In this document: one piece after another, positions 17,420 to 26,579 of the stretch | How the letters are laid out: each line of letters starts with the position of its first letter | How positions within the stretch are numbered: position 1 is the first letter of the stretch | Source: Leptolyngbya sp. SIOISBB | GTDB lineage: Bacteria > Cyanobacteriota > Cyanobacteriia > Phormidesmidales > Phormidesmidaceae | Assembly: GCA_010671905.1 (NCBI GenBank) | Contig: JAAHII010000001.1 | Span: 6,906,026-6,970,025, forward strand | Reading direction: 5' to 3' | Length of the DNA stretch: 64,000 bases | Notes under the pieces: generated by a model | Databases searched by the model: none | What the model saw: the letters and a program-made list of their open reading frames with translations, nothing else | What the model was told of the DNA's origin: nothing | Position numbers and translations under genes: made by a program

Positions 17420-18802
17420 GTTAGTGTCCTAAGTTATTCGCCACGAACAGCGAGGATGCCCAAGCCCGCTAGAAGTAGATTACTGCCGATAAGGAGTGAT
17501 TTACCATGCCCACGATTGCCGAGCGCACCGAGGAAATTCGACGGGTTCAAAATCAAACGTTTCAGCAATCGCTGAACGAGGCACTGGCGGCTGAATTACG
17601 CCGGAATGTCGTCCAGACAGTTCAGACGGTGTTGGAAACCGCGTTGGTCGAAGAACTGAAGCAGGACTTGTCCGCCTTTGAAACGGCTCCACCGCGTCGT
17701 TCGGGCTATTACGGTCGGGTGGTCGATACCCAGTATGGCCGCATTGAGGCGCTGCGGGTGCCGAAATTGCGGGAGCGTAATCGGGAGCGGCAGTGGCACA
17801 TCCTGTCGCGGTATCAACGGGGACTTCAGGGCTATCTCGATTGGGTGTGCTATCTGTATGTGCTGGGGCTTTCGCTGCGGGACTTGCAGGTGCTTCTATA
17901 CTGGCAGTTGGGTCAGGTGTTGTCGCGCAACGCCGTCAACCAAGTGACGTTGAGGGTCCATGAGCGGATGACAGCGGCGTGTCAAGCCCGGATTGAAGCC
18001 ACACCTAGCGTGCTGATGGTCGATGGGGTGTGGGTGACGATTCAGTCTGCCACCGAGGCCATCAAAATCGACCGGGCGGGTCATCAGCGCCCGGTGCGCC
18101 AGGCCGAAGACCGCGTCATCTTGGCGGTGATGGCGGTCTGGCCCGATGGGAGCCATGAACTGCTGCATTATGAAATCGTTCAGCAAGAGTCAACAGACAC
18201 TTGGCAGCAGCTCATAGAACACTTGATAGCTCGTGGCTTAGACCCCGAAGCGGTGCACATCGTGGTCAGTGATGGCACCAAAGGATTGCTCGCGGCCCTG
18301 GCCAAAACGCTGCCTCAGGCTCAGCAGCAGCGATGCATCACCCACAAGGTCCGGGGGTTGGAGGACTACCTAGAATATCGACAGTTGCCGACCAGCGATG
18401 AGCAAGGGCGTCCTCTCGACCGCCCCACTGCCAAGCGGCAGCGCAAATCGGCGCTCTTCAACGATGCCTATGACATCGACGAGGCCCCCACCTACGAAGC
18501 CGCTCAGGCGCGTCGTCAGGCTTTTGTCGAAAAGTGGCAAGACCTCGAACCGAAGGCTATCCGGAACTTTCAACGGGGTATCGAGCGCACGTTAACCTTT
18601 TATCAGCTTGATGACACCTGGCATCGCTCCATGCGCACGACCAACGCCCTCGAACGATTTTTTCGCGACTTTCGAGCCAAGGCTGACGAAATCGGCGCTT
18701 TCCCCAATGAACAAAGTTGTCTCACTCTATTCTTTCTCGTTAAGCAGCTAGAACATGCCAAACACAACCGTTCTCCCTTGGCGAATAAATCGGGACACTA
18801 AC
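17420..18802 (+). mobile_element. IS256-family insertion sequence, 1383 bp
   Basis: Terminal inverted repeats start GTTAGTGTCC at both ends and pair over about 24 bp with three mismatches (the second block is TTATTCGCCA). The flanks carry GGCTTCC at 17413-17419 and 18803-18809, a 7-bp target duplication (7 of 8 if eight bases are counted, the family norm). One transposase gene fills the element, and its TAA stop lies within the right inverted repeat. The clean duplication and intact transposase point to a recent insertion. Confidence 0.9.
17506..18801 (+). CDS. IS256-family (Mutator-like) transposase
   Basis: 431 residues, full length for the family. The DDE catalytic residues are visible: D173 in SVLMVDGVWV, D256 in HIVVSDGTKG and E383 in TTNALERFF. 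The C-x-x-H-type segment RCITHKVRGL follows the second Asp, as in Mutator/IS256 enzymes. The N-terminal part (RTEEIRRVQNQTFQQSLNEA) is a helical DNA-binding region. It is the only gene in the element, catalyses cut-out or copy-out transposition, and looks intact. ATG 17506 has AAGGAG about 9 bases upstream. Confidence 0.9.
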   Translation: MPTIAERTEEIRRVQNQTFQQSLNEALAAELRRNVVQTVQTVLETALVEELKQDLSAFETAPPRRSGYYGRVVDTQYGRIEALRVPKLRERNRERQWHILSRYQRGLQGYLDWVCYLYVLGLSLRDLQVLLYWQLGQVLSRNAVNQVTLRVHERMTAACQARIEATPSVLMVDGVWVTIQSATEAIKIDRAGHQRPVRQAEDRVILAVMAVWPDGSHELLHYEIVQQESTDTWQQLIEHLIARGLDPEAVHIVVSDGTKGLLAALAKTLPQAQQQRCITHKVRGLEDYLEYRQLPTSDEQGRPLDRPTAKRQRKSALFNDAYDIDEAPTYEAAQARRQAFVEKWQDLEPKAIRNFQRGIERTLTFYQLDDTWHRSMRTTNALERFFRDFRAKADEIGAFPNEQSCLTLFFLVKQLEHAKHNRSPLANKSGH

Positions 18803-19102
18803 GGCTTCCCGAGCTATCGCATCGTCAACATTGCACCTGAAATAACGCCGACACAACCGATCGCGATTGCTGGCACTTCCGGAGCGCAGTTAGTAGAGCA
18901 GGGCTTAGCAGTGGCTCAACAACGCCAGCTCATTGTCGCTGGCGATCCGCTATGGGAGCGGGTTCAAGCTTTTCTCGCACAACTCAAACAGGGTGTCTCC
19001 CTCTCCGAAGCCACCCAAGCTGCTGGGATTTCCACAGCACTTGTGTTTCAGCTCGCGGAGCTGGGACAGCAAACCTCTATCCAGAACTGAAGGAGGAATG
19101 AC

Positions 19103-20938
19103 ATGCGATTCATTTCTTGGCTCCGGCGCACTTTACTGTTGGGGCTCACGCTTGTGACGGTGCTCTGGCTACAGCCTCCACCCATGCAGGCGATCTTGAA
19201 CCCCTCTGACGACTGGATTCCCACCACTGCCATGACTTGGGATGAACAGTACGTCCGCCTGCCCGATTGGTCGCAACTAACGTTTGGCAATTTGCCGCCG
19301 TTGATGAGCGATGGCAGTTTCGACGCTCCGGAAGACATCATTCAAAGTCTGGGATACGACCTCTCCCGGCAATGGACGGCGGGACAGTCCCTGGAGACGG
19401 TGCTGAAGCTGGGTGACTTTCAGACCAGCCTCTATTTGCAGCTCTTCAATCTGGAAAACATTGCTGAGTTGACTCAACTCGATCTCAACCAGATTGCCTT
19501 AGAAGCATTGGATTTGGCGGATTGGCAAACGATAGAGGACTTAGTGAACGCCATTCCGACTTTAGGAAACCTGTTCGTTGATCAAGTACCGCCCGTGGCA
19601 GCTCTCGTGGATTCGGTCATGCCCCAAACTTTGCAGGCAAGCGTCAGTGATTTGACGCTGTCGGAGATTATCTCCCAATTCCCTGACTTGGCGCAGGAAT
19701 CTCTCGGGCAACTGGGAGACCAGCTGAGTCAATTTGCTCTGACCGACATTCCCGGACTCTCCACGGCCCCGCTCCAAGCCTTTCGCGATTGGGGCAACAG
19801 CACACTGGTGGGAGTCCCCGGTTTATCCGCTGTGCCCTTTGATCAGATGCCGAACCCGCTGTCATTTACGGGGGCGATCGGGCAGATTGATATCGTTTTC
19901 GGCCCCGCAGAAACCCAGCGACAGCAAACCGTCTCTGGCAGTTATGCCAAAGGCTTCCAAGTGCCATGCAAACAAAACTGTGGCCATATTGAGTTGACCG
20001 GCCTGCCGGAACTCCAGGGCAAGCAGTGGATTTCGGGGCAGTTTCAGTCGGTCGAAGGTGGTGAAGGGATATTGGCAGCAGCGAACGGCGGCTTAGAACC
20101 GACCGGACGTCATCCCTTTGGGGAAGCATTCAAGGTCGTTGTTTGGGATGTGGATGAAAGCCACGGCACCGTCAGCACCGCGATGTTCTTTCGCATGTGT
20201 CAACAAGGTGGCTGGTTTGCCCCTGATCTCGGCTGTACACCTTATTTCATTGGCCCCGTTCCCTTCCTCACTTATCAAGAAACCGAGTTTCTACTGTTAG
20301 GTCCCTTAGAGCAGACAAGCACTCCCTCAACATCTCTACCTCTGGCCGCTGGAGTGACTTCTGAGCATTCAGCAGCAGCTTCAGAAAGTTCTCCCGCTCC
20401 GTTCCTGGACAGTGTCAATACTTGTCAGCCTGCTTCTGGCCAAATGACGGCTTCAGCGTTAATCGAGCAAATCGTGCCGCCTGAGCAAAAGGCAAACTTC
20501 GTCGGCCCGTTCGTGTGTGATGGTCAAGGAAACTGTGGGCGATCGCTCGGGCGCTATAGGTTGATGAGCTATCGACCTGAGGTGCGGGCACTCATTGAAT
20601 CGCAACCTGGAGGTGCAGAGTTCCTGGCTCGCGTCGACGCGGGTGAAGCGATCGCGGATGAGGAATTGCCGTCATTCCTACCGTTAGCGGCTCAACAGCA
20701 TCAGCTACAGCTGGATCTGAACTCGCTTGTGCAGCAGGCACAACAGGAAGGGCTCACCGGTCAGGCGCTGCTGGAGCGGGTCAATCAGCTCTATTGGGGC
20801 GGGACGGGAATTCCCAACGAAGCGATCGTCGCCGATATTCACGGCAAAGCCCGTAGTTTGGCTTCTGAACCGCTGTCACCATGCTTGTCCCCTCTAGATT
20901 TCTCCGCTGACCGTCCTGCAGAGGAGGCTGATCGATGA
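19103..20938 (+). CDS. Exported protein of unknown function in the T4SS operon
   Basis: 611 residues with a clear signal peptide (RFISWLRRTLLLGLTLVTVLW, cleavage near MQA-I). A leucine-rich helical region occupies about 60-200 (repeated D-L-x-x-I/W motifs). A beta-rich central domain spans about 225-390 with paired cysteines (VPCKQNC, FRMCQQGG, LGCTPY). A Ser/Thr-rich linker follows, then a C-terminal helical domain with SVNTCQP and VCDGQGNCGRSLGRYRLMSYRPEVR. The last part has a lysozyme-like feel (GRYRLMSYRPEVRALI), and a VirB1-type peptidoglycan hydrolase role is conceivable but not shown. AAGGAGG precedes ATG 19103. Its stop overlaps the next start by ATGA. No family recognised. Confidence 0.7.
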   Translation: MRFISWLRRTLLLGLTLVTVLWLQPPPMQAILNPSDDWIPTTAMTWDEQYVRLPDWSQLTFGNLPPLMSDGSFDAPEDIIQSLGYDLSRQWTAGQSLETVLKLGDFQTSLYLQLFNLENIAELTQLDLNQIALEALDLADWQTIEDLVNAIPTLGNLFVDQVPPVAALVDSVMPQTLQASVSDLTLSEIISQFPDLAQESLGQLGDQLSQFALTDIPGLSTAPLQAFRDWGNSTLVGVPGLSAVPFDQMPNPLSFTGAIGQIDIVFGPAETQRQQTVSGSYAKGFQVPCKQNCGHIELTGLPELQGKQWISGQFQSVEGGEGILAAANGGLEPTGRHPFGEAFKVVVWDVDESHGTVSTAMFFRMCQQGGWFAPDLGCTPYFIGPVPFLTYQETEFLLLGPLEQTSTPSTSLPLAAGVTSEHSAAASESSPAPFLDSVNTCQPASGQMTASALIEQIVPPEQKANFVGPFVCDGQGNCGRSLGRYRLMSYRPEVRALIESQPGGAEFLARVDAGEAIADEELPSFLPLAAQQHQLQLDLNSLVQQAQQEGLTGQALLERVNQLYWGGTGIPNEAIVADIHGKARSLASEPLSPCLSPLDFSADRPAEEADR

Positions 20939-21466
20939 GACGTCTCTTCAGATTCAGAGTCATCCTGCCAACTGCACTGCTGATAATCGTTAGCGTTGGC
21001 ATCCTCTACGCTCACTCCCCCTCAGCCCAGTTGGCAACTGGCTCGTGAGGCTGCGCCGTCTGCGCTGCTAACCCAAGTGGCAGCAGACAACCTGCATCCT
21101 GATGTCACGGTTGATGCGGGACAAATGAGCGTCCTCAAGCTCCAGCAAGCGGGGCAAGCCCAGCCGCTGTATCTGATTGACGCCCGCTTGGTTGACAGTG
21201 AAACGCAACCGCTTTGTGGGGTCGCTGGTTGCGCCCTGTTTGGTTATATCCGCGAGCAGTCAGGCTTTCGGCAAGTATTGAAGGCTTATCTCAACCCCCA
21301 CCTGCCGCAGGGACAGACTCTGCTGCAACCGACGGGTGATCTCCATCAAGGCCTGCCCACGCTCGTGGCCCTGCAGCTGGTAGAAACTGACCTCCAGCAA
21401 ATTACCCTGGCCTTCGATGGTCAGACCTATGCCGTTGACCGTCTTGACTATCTTCCCCATGAGTAA
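20935..21466 (+). pseudogene. Exported hypothetical T4SS-associated protein with a one-base frameshift
   Basis: ATG 20935 overlaps the previous stop (ATGA) and opens a signal peptide, MRRLFRFRVILPTALLIIVS, but this frame stops at about 21047. The adjacent frame then carries about 140 well-formed residues (PSWQLAREAAPSALLTQ to RLDYLPHE) with two cysteines (LCGVAGCALFGYI). Removing one C from the C5 run at 21017-21021 joins leader and body as AHSPQPSWQLA. The alternative is a TTG start at 20996, which would lack a leader. Either a true mutation or a homopolymer miscall. The stop overlaps the coupling-protein start. Function unknown; position suggests a periplasmic accessory. Confidence 0.55.
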
Positions 21467-23174
21467 ACCTGTGCTGCTACAGCAACCGGTAGACCTGTCC
21501 ATCTTGCAAGAGGTGGCCGAGTCTTTGCTGGACTCGGGCATGGGCAGTTTATTGCTGGGCATTGCCGTCCTGTGGGTGGGGATGGCGCTGTTGGGCGGGA
21601 AATCCAAACAAGCGCTAGCAACGGGACGCTTTGCCGGGAAGGTGGAGCGGTCAAAAGCGAGACGAACAACTCGCCAGCAGCAACAGCAGCGTCGGACTGC
21701 CAAAGTGGCTTTACGAGCAGGCATCCTGGACCTGCCTCAAGCACAGCAGAGTGTGGTCGTAGCAGGTGCGCCTGATTCCGGTAAAACCTACAGCATTATC
21801 GATCCAGCGATTCGCTCGGCGATCTCTCAGGGCTTTCCCATCGTGGTCTATGACTTCAAAGGTAGCCAGCTCGCTACCCATGCCGCTTGGGCTGCCAGTC
21901 AGGGATATCAGGTCGATGTGTTTGCGCCGGGGCAGCCCTACACGGGGGTCTTTAATCCCCTGGATTTTTTGGCCGATGAAACGGATACCCTGATGGCGGC
22001 ACAGCTAGCTTACGTGCTGCAAAAGAATACGCAGCGGGACAGCGGCTACCGGGAAAATGATTTCTTCAACAGTGCGGGCACCAATTTAGTCGAAGCGGTG
22101 ATGCTACTCGCCAAGCTGACGCCTTATCCCGATTTGCTGATGGCCAGCAAACTGCTGAATCTGTCTGAGCTTCCGGCTCGAATTAAACAGGCAGGCGAGT
22201 CGGGTTTCATTCCCCCTTGGACGTTGGAGAGCTTTAGTCAGCTCATGGCTTCCGAAGGTGCGGAGAAGCAGATTGCGGGGATTATCGCCACGGCGCAACG
22301 CACGTTCAAAAGCTTTACGGGCAAGCAGCTAGTGTCCAGCTTTTGTGGTCCAGCGACTCTACCGTTGGATTTGCAAGGCAAGCGGATCTTGTTTCTACAA
22401 GTGGATATCCAAAAGCGCGATGCGGTGAGTCCATTACTGGCAGCGATTCTGCACCTGCTAGTGACGCGGAACTTTGCGCAACCGCGCCAGGAACCATTAG
22501 TGATTGCTCTAGATGAATTGCCGACGCTGTATCTGCCGGATTTGCCCAAGTGGATTAACGAGTTTCGCTCCAACGGGTTTGTGGCGCTCTTGGGCTATCA
22601 AAACTTTGCTCAACTGCAGCATATCTATGGGCGAGAACTGTCGCGGGCGCTCTTTGCCGCCTGTGGCACCAAGGTGTTTTTCAATCCCAAAGACCGCGAA
22701 ACGGCGCAGGAATTTTCGGGCTATTTGGGCGAGAAAGAGGCCCGAATTTTCACTAAATCCCGCAGTCACGGTCGTTATGGCAGCCACAGTCGCTCTGAGC
22801 AGGTACAGCGAGTGCCGTTGATGACCGCAGACCAGATTCTGAAGCTAGACCAGGGGGAATGTATCTTTATCAATCCGGCCTATCGCGGTCGCAATGAAGC
22901 ATCGGTGCCCCTGCGGCTCAAAGTGAAAATTCCGCATCGGGAGCGCCAGATGCAGCAGCGGAGTGAGGATTTATGGTCTAGCCGAGTCAAGCAGCGGCTG
23001 AGCGATCGCGCTCAACAGCAGCGAACCCTAACCAACCTGAATCAGGCCAATACTATGCGGCGAGAATTCGTAGAACGCCTTTTGCCGCTGCCAGTGGGAA
23101 AAGGTCAGGGAGATGCCATGTTCGATGCCGATATCGGCGAGGACGAATTTGATGAAGTCTTTTTTAGGGAGTGA
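21459..23174 (+). CDS. VirD4/TraG-like type IV coupling protein
   Basis: 571 residues from ATG 21459; an earlier in-frame ATG at 21417 would overlap the previous gene by 50 bases. A membrane helix near 27-47 is followed by a P-loop, GAPDSGKT at 103-110, the IVVYDFKGSQLA segment and a Walker B region with PLVIALDELPTLYLPDLPKW. The motif FRSNGFVALLGYQNFAQL matches the coupling-protein sensor region. Such ATPases (T4CP) recruit the relaxase-DNA complex and pump it into the channel. Only one N-terminal helix is visible. The presence of a coupling protein shows this operon served DNA conjugation rather than protein secretion alone. Confidence 0.8.
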   Translation: MSKPVLLQQPVDLSILQEVAESLLDSGMGSLLLGIAVLWVGMALLGGKSKQALATGRFAGKVERSKARRTTRQQQQQRRTAKVALRAGILDLPQAQQSVVVAGAPDSGKTYSIIDPAIRSAISQGFPIVVYDFKGSQLATHAAWAASQGYQVDVFAPGQPYTGVFNPLDFLADETDTLMAAQLAYVLQKNTQRDSGYRENDFFNSAGTNLVEAVMLLAKLTPYPDLLMASKLLNLSELPARIKQAGESGFIPPWTLESFSQLMASEGAEKQIAGIIATAQRTFKSFTGKQLVSSFCGPATLPLDLQGKRILFLQVDIQKRDAVSPLLAAILHLLVTRNFAQPRQEPLVIALDELPTLYLPDLPKWINEFRSNGFVALLGYQNFAQLQHIYGRELSRALFAACGTKVFFNPKDRETAQEFSGYLGEKEARIFTKSRSHGRYGSHSRSEQVQRVPLMTADQILKLDQGECIFINPAYRGRNEASVPLRLKVKIPHRERQMQQRSEDLWSSRVKQRLSDRAQQQRTLTNLNQANTMRREFVERLLPLPVGKGQGDAMFDADIGEDEFDEVFFRE

Positions 23175-23179
23175 TGATG

Positions 23180-23539
23180 ATGCCCATCAACCATATGGTT
23201 CCAGACCTCAATAACTGGGGAGTATCTGATCAAACGATCGCGATCTTGAGGCGAGAGCCAAACATCCTGGCAGACATTGCCAAGGCCAGGAATCGTCCCC
23301 CGTTACCACCAGGCTACTGTCCTGATGTCATCGAGGTGCTGTTTGAGGATGTGCCTTATTTGCGTTCTGAACAAGGGGTATTGTCCGTGTTGCGGGATTG
23401 CCTACCCGACTATCAGCCTCGATTCATCGAATATCGCATGGATGAGGAAACGGCTTTTTTCCAAGTCGGCAGCGACATCGTTGTGAACCGCCTGGAGGGT
23501 ATCGCTGACTTGATGGGGAGGATATCATGCCGTTCGTAA
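23180..23539 (+). CDS. Hypothetical protein
   Basis: About 119 residues, soluble, acidic. The segment GVSDQTIAILRREPNILADIAKARNRPPLPPGYCP is followed by a mixed alpha/beta region. Several ATG codons lie together (23174, 23177, 23180); the last is about 8 bases from AGGGAG and is preferred. It sits between the coupling protein and a repeat-containing protein and overlaps the latter by 13 bases. No family recognised. It could be a relaxosome accessory factor, but that is only position. Confidence 0.5.
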   Translation: MPINHMVPDLNNWGVSDQTIAILRREPNILADIAKARNRPPLPPGYCPDVIEVLFEDVPYLRSEQGVLSVLRDCLPDYQPRFIEYRMDEETAFFQVGSDIVVNRLEGIADLMGRISCRS

Positions 23540-25071
23540 TCAGTGCTCAAGAAGCCCAAGCCATGCAGGAGGATGAGGTGCAGTTGGTGATGGCAGTGGC
23601 TCAGATGAGCCAGCGGTTGCCGTTGGTCTTGCATCAGTTGGTCAATGTGGCTCCAGTTTCCTCCACGCCAGCGGATGGCCTCCGAATTTTTCTGGGGCGA
23701 CGGTTGGTCTATGGCCATTTAGCAGACGGCACTTCTCGTCGGGAATTAGACCGCAATGGCGCTCAAATCATTCTGGAGGCAATTCAGAAGCCTGTTCTCG
23801 CAGGCGTTGACCGCGATGCTTATCGCGGTAAGGTGCCCGCCATTGAGATTCGCGATGGGGAGTCGGTGCTGTTTCGGGAAGAGCGAGATGGCACCGTGAC
23901 GGTGAATCAGATTCAGCTCCAGATATCGGGTGCAGACCAAACGGTCTTGCAAGAACCACCCCGGACAGAAGTTACTACGAATGGTTCAAGTGCGCCCCAG
24001 TTGCCCGAGTCATCTCCTCCAGATCCAACCGAGGTGGCTCAAGTGGCGAGTCGATTGATTAATCCGTTCAATGAGGCTAAGCCGCTCTACGACGAAGTGT
24101 CGGTGGGGGCCTATCGGATTCAGCAACAGGGCCATCATCTGTCGGTGCATCGCGAGAATGAGCTAATTCTGGTGGTGCGTGACGGGGAAGTGGTTTCCCA
24201 CCAGCTCAAGGATGCCGATCGCGCCGCTTTCCTCAAATTAGAGACCCAACTCTCGCCAGTGGCGTCACTCCAAGCAAACTCACAAGTTGCTCAAACTGAG
24301 AGTCCACGAGATAAGCCGCTGGCTACTCCTTTAGCGGTGCTGGAGCAGGAAACGGCGCAGTTGCCAGACAGTTCCACCAAAACGCTGCTGCAAGCGACGG
24401 TTAACGACTGGCAACGACAGGGCGTGGTTGAACGAGCAACCAATTGGCTTACCAATCAAATAGCCTCTAGGCGTGATCAGCAACTAGCGCGAACCGTGCT
24501 GGAGTTGTTTCAGCGGGGCTACAGCCGCACAGGAGATCGCGCGTATCATGTCGGTAACTACACCCTCAGTCGTCAAGGACAAACCCAATACACGCTGAAG
24601 GATGCGCGGGGAGTCCTGATGCAGTTTCAAACTTCCAATAGTTTGGGATTGGGTCGGCAGGTACAAGCTCAGGATGTGAGCGATCGCCTCAGCGACTTTC
24701 ATCGACACACTTTACAGGGGCTGCGTCAGAACCGCCAGTTGATACCTCAAAGTACTCTGGAAAGTGAAGCGACCTATGCGGCGAAGACTCGCCAAGTAGA
24801 ACAGACGGTTCGTCACTTTCTTCAGAAACATGTCCAGGCCAGCAGTTGGAGCAAAGAGGGCGGTCAGTTCAAGCTTGAAATAGGAAAAGCAGACGCGGTG
24901 CGCATCCTCGACCAGTGGGGGCGAGGCGTCGTCTATGACCACCATCAGGGAGAAGTGTCCTCCCGTCTGACCGCCCAAGATTTCGCTTATTTCAGTCGGC
25001 TACAAAAGCGAATGCAGCAAGTTGAACAGAAAACAGTCCAAGCATCTAAACCCCAACTCGAAATCGGTTAG
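23527..25071 (+). CDS. Repeat-containing hypothetical protein of the conjugative element
   Basis: 514 residues, soluble. I see at least three related beta-rich units of about 60-70 residues: YRGKVPAIEIRDGESVLF (near 98), VGAYRIQQQGHHLSVHRENE (near 195) and VGNYTLSRQGQTQYTLKDAR (near 345), plus a diverged one near 440 (GGQFKLEIGKADAVRIL). Each is followed by a helical stretch (for example ADRAAFLKLE, QDVSDRLSDFHRHTL, QDFAYFSRLQKRM). The pattern suggests a tandem ligand- or DNA-binding domain. No relaxase histidine triad is seen. The start is at ATG 23527 with GGGGAGGA upstream. Function unknown; its place between coupling protein and methylase suggests DNA processing or an element-borne accessory role. 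Confidence 0.55.
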   Translation: MPFVISAQEAQAMQEDEVQLVMAVAQMSQRLPLVLHQLVNVAPVSSTPADGLRIFLGRRLVYGHLADGTSRRELDRNGAQIILEAIQKPVLAGVDRDAYRGKVPAIEIRDGESVLFREERDGTVTVNQIQLQISGADQTVLQEPPRTEVTTNGSSAPQLPESSPPDPTEVAQVASRLINPFNEAKPLYDEVSVGAYRIQQQGHHLSVHRENELILVVRDGEVVSHQLKDADRAAFLKLETQLSPVASLQANSQVAQTESPRDKPLATPLAVLEQETAQLPDSSTKTLLQATVNDWQRQGVVERATNWLTNQIASRRDQQLARTVLELFQRGYSRTGDRAYHVGNYTLSRQGQTQYTLKDARGVLMQFQTSNSLGLGRQVQAQDVSDRLSDFHRHTLQGLRQNRQLIPQSTLESEATYAAKTRQVEQTVRHFLQKHVQASSWSKEGGQFKLEIGKADAVRILDQWGRGVVYDHHQGEVSSRLTAQDFAYFSRLQKRMQQVEQKTVQASKPQLEIG

Positions 25072-25124
25072 GTCGAATACAGGGCTCCGGCATCTACCAC
25101 GCTGTTTCACGTCCGGAGCGTCTC

Positions 25125-26579
25125 ATGAGTCATCCCCAGCTAGTGGATGTCTTTACCCAGCATTTTCTCGCCGAGCAAGGCTTCACGTCGATTATGGAAG
25201 CTCGACGGTTAGCTGCGTCAGTATTGGACGAACCCGTGCGACCGGGAACCGCTCTGGCGAAAGTCGTCGATGAATCCATCGAAGCAGCAGTGGTGCGAGC
25301 TGGTCGTCACATTCTCCAGGACACCGATGGGATTGACGACACCTATGATCGGCTGGTGGAGCTCTTGCAACGGCAGCCCAACCTGAGCGTGCGGTCCTCC
25401 ACCTCGGTACTCCAGCAGGCCTACAGTACGCCGATTCCCATCGCCTATCTCGCCTCGGTGCTCGCCGGTATTGATGCCGCAACCACCGTCTATGAACCGA
25501 CTGCCGGGAATGGAGCTTTACTGATCGGGGCCAATCCCCAACGAACGATCGCCAATGAACTGAATCCAGATCGGTGTGCGGAGTTGAGCACACGCGGCTT
25601 CCAGCAACTGACTCAGAAAGATGCCCTGACCTTCCGACCGGCAACCGAGGTCGATGTCGTCATCTGCAATCCCCCCTTTGGTTCCGTCAAAGACCCCAAA
25701 CTGCATACTCGTCGTTTCTCGATCGCAGATACTTGGACAACCCAAATAGACCAGGTGATTGCGCTCAATGCCTTATCGGTGATGAAACCCAACGGTCGCG
25801 CCGTCCTGATTCTCGGCGGTAAGAAAGGCTTTGAATCAGATCTCCGCTCCGAGCGCTACAACAGCCGCGAGAGTCGCGCCTTTTACTACCTGCTTTACCA
25901 GCACTATCGCGTAACGCAGCATTTCTCCCTCTCCGGCGACCTCTACCGGAAGCAGGGAGCCGGTTTTCCCATTGACCTGATGGTGATTGAGGGACGCGGG
26001 CCAGCCGAACGCCCCCTCCCTGCCGCCGAAGTGCCTACCCTCTACCAATCGTTTACTGAACTCAAGGAGACCTTGCCCCATGAACCCATCCGAAACCGCC
26101 CTCTCCCGGTGGCTATACCCCTTCATGAATCCGCAGTATCCGACCTTTCCCATTCTCTGGATGCCCGAGACGATGTGTTCGCTCTTCGTCGTCAAAGTAC
26201 CTCCAGAGTTGGAAACGCAGGACGAGGCGACCTATCTGGCACTGATGCAAACTCGTCTGGACAGCATGATTCAGACCTGGATGGAAGCGACTTCTCAGAC
26301 GGAAACCCAACAGTTACTCGCCACTACCCTCAGCCAGCTCGATTCAGCTCAGGAAGTCCCCATTCTGGAGTCGGACGACAATCCGGAGTTCGCCTTGAGC
26401 CAGTGGCGACAGCAGTGGAGCGAGACCCTGATTCTCAACAACTGGCGATTTCGGAACCGGATGCGCCATTACGGCCTGACCTTTCCCGCCAAAGCGATCG
26501 CCCCCGAGTCATCCGAATCACCCAGATTGGCTCGCCCTCCACGACGAGACCACGCTGGAGGAGTGGCTCACCGATCTGA
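25125..26579 (+). CDS. N6-adenine DNA methyltransferase-like protein
   Basis: The first 318 residues form a class I SAM-dependent methylase: a helical N-terminal region, then TTVYEPTAGNGALLIGAN (motif I, about 122-140), ANELNPDRCAEL, DALTF, and VVICNPPFGSV (motif IV NPPF, about 178-188), then GRAVLILGGKKG. NPPF/NPPY marks N6-adenine or related amino-methylases. The last 165 residues are rich in Ser, Arg and Asp and overlap another gene in a different frame (26080-26587), so they are probably not genuine. A frame slip near the CCCC at 26076-26079 may have removed the natural stop, which could form an ATGA junction. The neighbouring helicase suggests a DarB-like anti-restriction pair. Confidence 0.7.
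   Translation: MSHPQLVDVFTQHFLAEQGFTSIMEARRLAASVLDEPVRPGTALAKVVDESIEAAVVRAGRHILQDTDGIDDTYDRLVELLQRQPNLSVRSSTSVLQQAYSTPIPIAYLASVLAGIDAATTVYEPTAGNGALLIGANPQRTIANELNPDRCAELSTRGFQQLTQKDALTFRPATEVDVVICNPPFGSVKDPKLHTRRFSIADTWTTQIDQVIALNALSVMKPNGRAVLILGGKKGFESDLRSERYNSRESRAFYYLLYQHYRVTQHFSLSGDLYRKQGAGFPIDLMVIEGRGPAERPLPAAEVPTLYQSFTELKETLPHEPIRNRPLPVAIPLHESAVSDLSHSLDARDDVFALRRQSTSRVGNAGRGDLSGTDANSSGQHDSDLDGSDFSDGNPTVTRHYPQPARFSSGSPHSGVGRQSGVRLEPVATAVERDPDSQQLAISEPDAPLRPDLSRQSDRPRVIRITQIGSPSTTRPRWRSGSPI

Larger units (their letters stand above)
17014..19090 (+). pseudogene. VirB9/TraK-like T4SS gene split by an IS element
   Basis: The 5' part (17014-17419) encodes a signal peptide (MVRRWMVVSLVVPLWSFTL) and a beta-rich domain with TTLTVVTDTEVYAFQLAF, resembling the VirB9/TraK secretin-like family. 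The 3' part (18810-19090) continues SYRIVNIAPEITPTQPIAIA and ends in an alpha-helical segment. An IS256-family element separates them. Removing it with one copy of the 7-bp target duplication joins the halves in frame as PDSGFPSYRIVNI, giving an intact 228-residue protein. With the insertion, the left part ends in GFR and a stop within the IS. A functional channel normally needs this outer-membrane component, so conjugation should be blocked in this genome unless a second copy exists. ATG 17014 has AGAGGTG ahead of it. Confidence 0.75.

Noticed and set aside
18755-18802. An apparent gene start inside the right end of the IS, reading on to 19090
   Set aside because: Only the part from 18803 is the split VirB9-like gene; the residues before it come from the IS end.
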